From JBDXHU01 sp039989475 (GTDB lineage: Bacteria > Pseudomonadota > Gammaproteobacteria > Pseudomonadales > Halieaceae), in assembly GCA_039989475.1 (NCBI GenBank), contig JBDXHU010000013.1, forward strand, positions 62,001 to 126,000: DNA of 64,000 bases, read 5' to 3'. The notes below the pieces were generated by a model, which was given only the letters and a program-made list of their open reading frames with translations, did no database searches and had not been told where the DNA came from. Shown in pieces: positions 61,995-64,000 of this stretch. A program made the position numbers and the translations under genes. Position 1 is the first letter of the stretch; each line of letters opens with the position of its first letter.

Positions 61995-63716
61995 TTAGTC
62001 CGTTGTGACCCGGTTAACTTCTTCCAGGCTGGTGTCGCCGAACATGGCCTTGCGCAGCGCTGAGATGCGCAAGTCATTAAAGCCTTCTTCTCTGGCCTTG
62101 GCGGCGATTTCAATGGAATTGCCTTCCTCCATGATGATGCGTGCCAGTGACTGGGTAATGCGTACCACCTCGTACACCCCGACCCGGCCCTTGTAGCCGC
62201 TGGAACATTTGGAGCAGCCCACCGGCTGGAACAGCGTGGCCTGCTCCAGCATCTCTTCGGTAAAACCTTCTTTGGCCAATACATCGTTTGGTATATCGGC
62301 CGGTTCCTTGCATTCTTTACAGAGCCGGCGCGCCAGCCGCTGGGCGATGATGAGGTTGACCGAGGTGGCCAGGTTAAATGCCGGCACGCCCATGTTAAGC
62401 AGGCGAGTGATGGTTTCCGCGGCGCTGTTGGTGTGCAGTGTCGACATCACCATGTGGCCGGTTTGGGCCGCCTTGATCGAAATTTCCGCTGTTTCCAGGT
62501 CACGAATCTCACCCACCATGATGATATCCGGGTCCTGGCGCAGGAATGAGCGCAGGGCGGCGGCGAAAGTGAGGCCGACCTTGGGGTTAACGTGACACTG
62601 GTTAATGCCTTCCAGGTTGATTTCTACCGGGTCCTCGGCTGTGGAGATATTGCGTTCCGGTGTATTGAGAATATTGAGTCCGGTGTAGAGTGACACCGTC
62701 TTGCCCGAGCCGGTGGGGCCGGTGACCAGGATCATGCCCTGGGGCTGTTCCAGGGCCTGCATGAACAGGTCTTTCTGGAAATCCTCATAGCCCAGCATGT
62801 CGATACCCATCTGCGCGCTGGTCGGATCGAGGATCCGCAATACGATCTTCTCACCGAACAGCAGTGGCAGCGTGTTTACGCGGAAGTCGATGGCGCGGTT
62901 CTTGGACAGTTTCATCTTGATACGGCCGTCCTGGGGTACGCGGCGCTCGGAAATATCCATCTGCGACATAACTTTCAGGCGGGCAGCGAGTCGGCCGGCA
63001 AGGTTGGCCGGTGGCCGCACAACTTCCTCCAGGATGCCGTCGGTACGAAACCTGACCCGGTAAATCTTCTCATAGGGCTCAAAGTGGATGTCCGATGCAC
63101 CGCACTTGATCGCATCCAGCAATACCTTGTTGACGAAGCGAACTACCGGAGTCTCATCAATGTCGCCGCCGGACTCGTCCCGGCTGCCACCATCCTCATC
63201 AACCGCCTCCACATCCAGGTCTTCGAGGCTGGCGTCATCCAGGTCATCGAATCCGCCGCTGAGACTATCTTGTGCGTCTGCCCATTCGGCTATCGCCGTT
63301 GCCAGGGCGGCTTCCTCAATCAGTACGGCGTCGGTATTGATGCCGGTGTGGAATTTGATCTCATCCATGGCGGAGAGGTTGGTCGGATCAGAGACGCCGA
63401 TAAACAGGCGGTTACCGCGGCGGAACAGGGGCAGGGCGTGGTGCTTGACCACCAGCGAGGGGGCGACCAGGTCCTTGGGGATGGACTCCAGGTTAAAGGA
63501 ATGTATATCGAACAGGGGTACGCCGAACTCTTCCGACGCCATTTCCGCCAGTTTGGGCCCCTCGATATAGTCGTGGGCCACCAGGTAGGAGACGAAAGGA
63601 GTCTTTTCCTTGGCCGCGGCAGACTGGGCATTCTCGGCCAACTCTGCATCCAGCAGGCCGTCTGCTACGAGACGACCAGCCAGACCGCTGAGCTGCATGG
63701 GGGTTTTATTTGTCAT
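61995..63716 (-). CDS. pilB: Type IV pilus extension ATPase PilB
   Basis: 573 residues from the ATG at 63716, where similarity to Pseudomonas PilB begins (QLSGLAGRLV); ATG at 63761 is an alternative. Walker A GPTGSGKTVSLY, Asp box GEIRDLETAEI, His box TGHMVMSTLHTNSA, and a tetracysteine zinc site (CKECKEP and CSKCSSGYKG). Powers pilus extension. Confidence 0.95.
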   Translation of the reverse strand: MTNKTPMQLSGLAGRLVADGLLDAELAENAQSAAAKEKTPFVSYLVAHDYIEGPKLAEMASEEFGVPLFDIHSFNLESIPKDLVAPSLVVKHHALPLFRRGNRLFIGVSDPTNLSAMDEIKFHTGINTDAVLIEEAALATAIAEWADAQDSLSGGFDDLDDASLEDLDVEAVDEDGGSRDESGGDIDETPVVRFVNKVLLDAIKCGASDIHFEPYEKIYRVRFRTDGILEEVVRPPANLAGRLAARLKVMSQMDISERRVPQDGRIKMKLSKNRAIDFRVNTLPLLFGEKIVLRILDPTSAQMGIDMLGYEDFQKDLFMQALEQPQGMILVTGPTGSGKTVSLYTGLNILNTPERNISTAEDPVEINLEGINQCHVNPKVGLTFAAALRSFLRQDPDIIMVGEIRDLETAEISIKAAQTGHMVMSTLHTNSAAETITRLLNMGVPAFNLATSVNLIIAQRLARRLCKECKEPADIPNDVLAKEGFTEEMLEQATLFQPVGCSKCSSGYKGRVGVYEVVRITQSLARIIMEEGNSIEIAAKAREEGFNDLRISALRKAMFGDTSLEEVNRVTTD

Positions 63717-63842
63717 TTGCAGTTCTGAAGCCGTCAGTTTGGCGGTATTGTGTACCGTCATTATTTTGAGTGATGTCCGCAGTATAACCGGCCTACATGC
63801 CACCTGACAGTGCTGAATGTCTGGATTTTTGCGGTCCGTCAC

Positions 63843-63984
63843 ACACTGACCAATATTGTCAGTATGCGACGGGATTAGGCTCCATTGCCTGCGGTTGACC
63901 TAAAAAAAATAGTATTGACTAATATCAATCTAAGTAGTTGATATATAGGATAAAAAAATGTAAATTTAGCACAATGTGAAAAGT
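63843..63984. other. AT-rich intergenic region upstream of pilB
   Basis: Markedly AT-rich near its right end. Contains several short inverted repeats: CTGAC-GTCAG around 63846-63862 and ATCAA-TTGAT around 63925-63943. These could be regulator sites for the pilus genes on either side. No gene seen. Confidence 0.5.
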
Positions 63985-64000
63985 TGGCATGCGCTGTGCT
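63985..64000 (+). promoter_or_regulatory. Sigma-54 promoter-like site pointing out of the window
   Basis: TGGCATG-CGCT-GTGCT matches the -24/-12 consensus (TGGCACG-N4-TTGCA) in all but two or three positions, with GG and GC exactly 12 bases apart. In Pseudomonas pilA lies divergent from pilB and is sigma-54 dependent, so pilA is expected just beyond the edge. Confidence 0.65.

Overview
The window looks like the chromosome of a Gram-negative gammaproteobacterium, probably a marine lineage near Cellvibrionales (Halieaceae or Spongiibacteraceae type). This rests on housekeeping gene order: rplM-rpsI-petA-petBC-sspA-sspB, rsmI divergent from lpoA-yraN-diaA-dolP, rnpB followed by a full mraZ-to-ftsZ cluster, secA-argJ-mutT, and pilB-pilC-pilD-coaE. 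The placement is inferred from synteny and protein style, not from a database search.

Region 1 (1-26.6 kb) is a large accessory lipid/glycan locus. At its left end are a serine palmitoyltransferase-type alpha-oxoamine synthase, a dedicated acyl carrier protein and a MurA, transcribed leftward and tightly coupled. At its right end is an Sfp-type phosphopantetheinyl transferase able to activate that carrier. Between them lie LptF and LptG paralogues with an MsbA-like ABC exporter, four PAPS sulfotransferases, three ELM1-family (GT-B-like) proteins, three GT8-like glycosyltransferases and one GT2. There are also two Fe(II)/2OG oxygenases, a lipid kinase overlapping a Tam41-like cytidylyltransferase, an O-antigen-ligase-type membrane protein and several exported proteins of unknown role. 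My reading is a pathway that makes a sphingoid or ceramide-type lipid, phosphorylates and CTP-activates it, decorates it with sugars and sulfate, and exports it with a dedicated flippase and Lpt-like components. The 3-ketosphinganine reductase, ceramide synthase and acyl-ACP synthetase expected of a full sphingolipid pathway are not in the window.

Region 2 (26.6-35.9 kb) is housekeeping: ribosomal proteins L13 and S9 with a clear promoter and terminator, the cytochrome bc1 complex (Rieske protein plus a cytochrome b and c1 fused in one reading frame), SspA/SspB, and the lpoA-yraN-diaA-dolP group facing away from rsmI.

Region 3 (35.9-37.1 kb) holds the RNase P RNA, a 67-bp tandem repeat array, an AT-rich stretch, and the dcw promoter with a three-part MraZ box.

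Region 4 (37.1-59.2 kb) is the division and cell wall cluster mraZ-rsmH-ftsL-ftsI-murE-murF-mraY-murD-ftsW-murG-murC-ddl-ftsQ-ftsA-ftsZ, with almost every gene overlapping the next. An M23 peptidase, secA, argJ and mutT follow. lpxC, which commonly follows ftsZ in gammaproteobacteria, is absent from that position.

Region 5 (59.2-64 kb) is coaE and the type IV pilus genes pilD, pilC and pilB on the minus strand. A sigma-54 promoter-like site at the extreme right edge points out of the window, where pilA would be expected.
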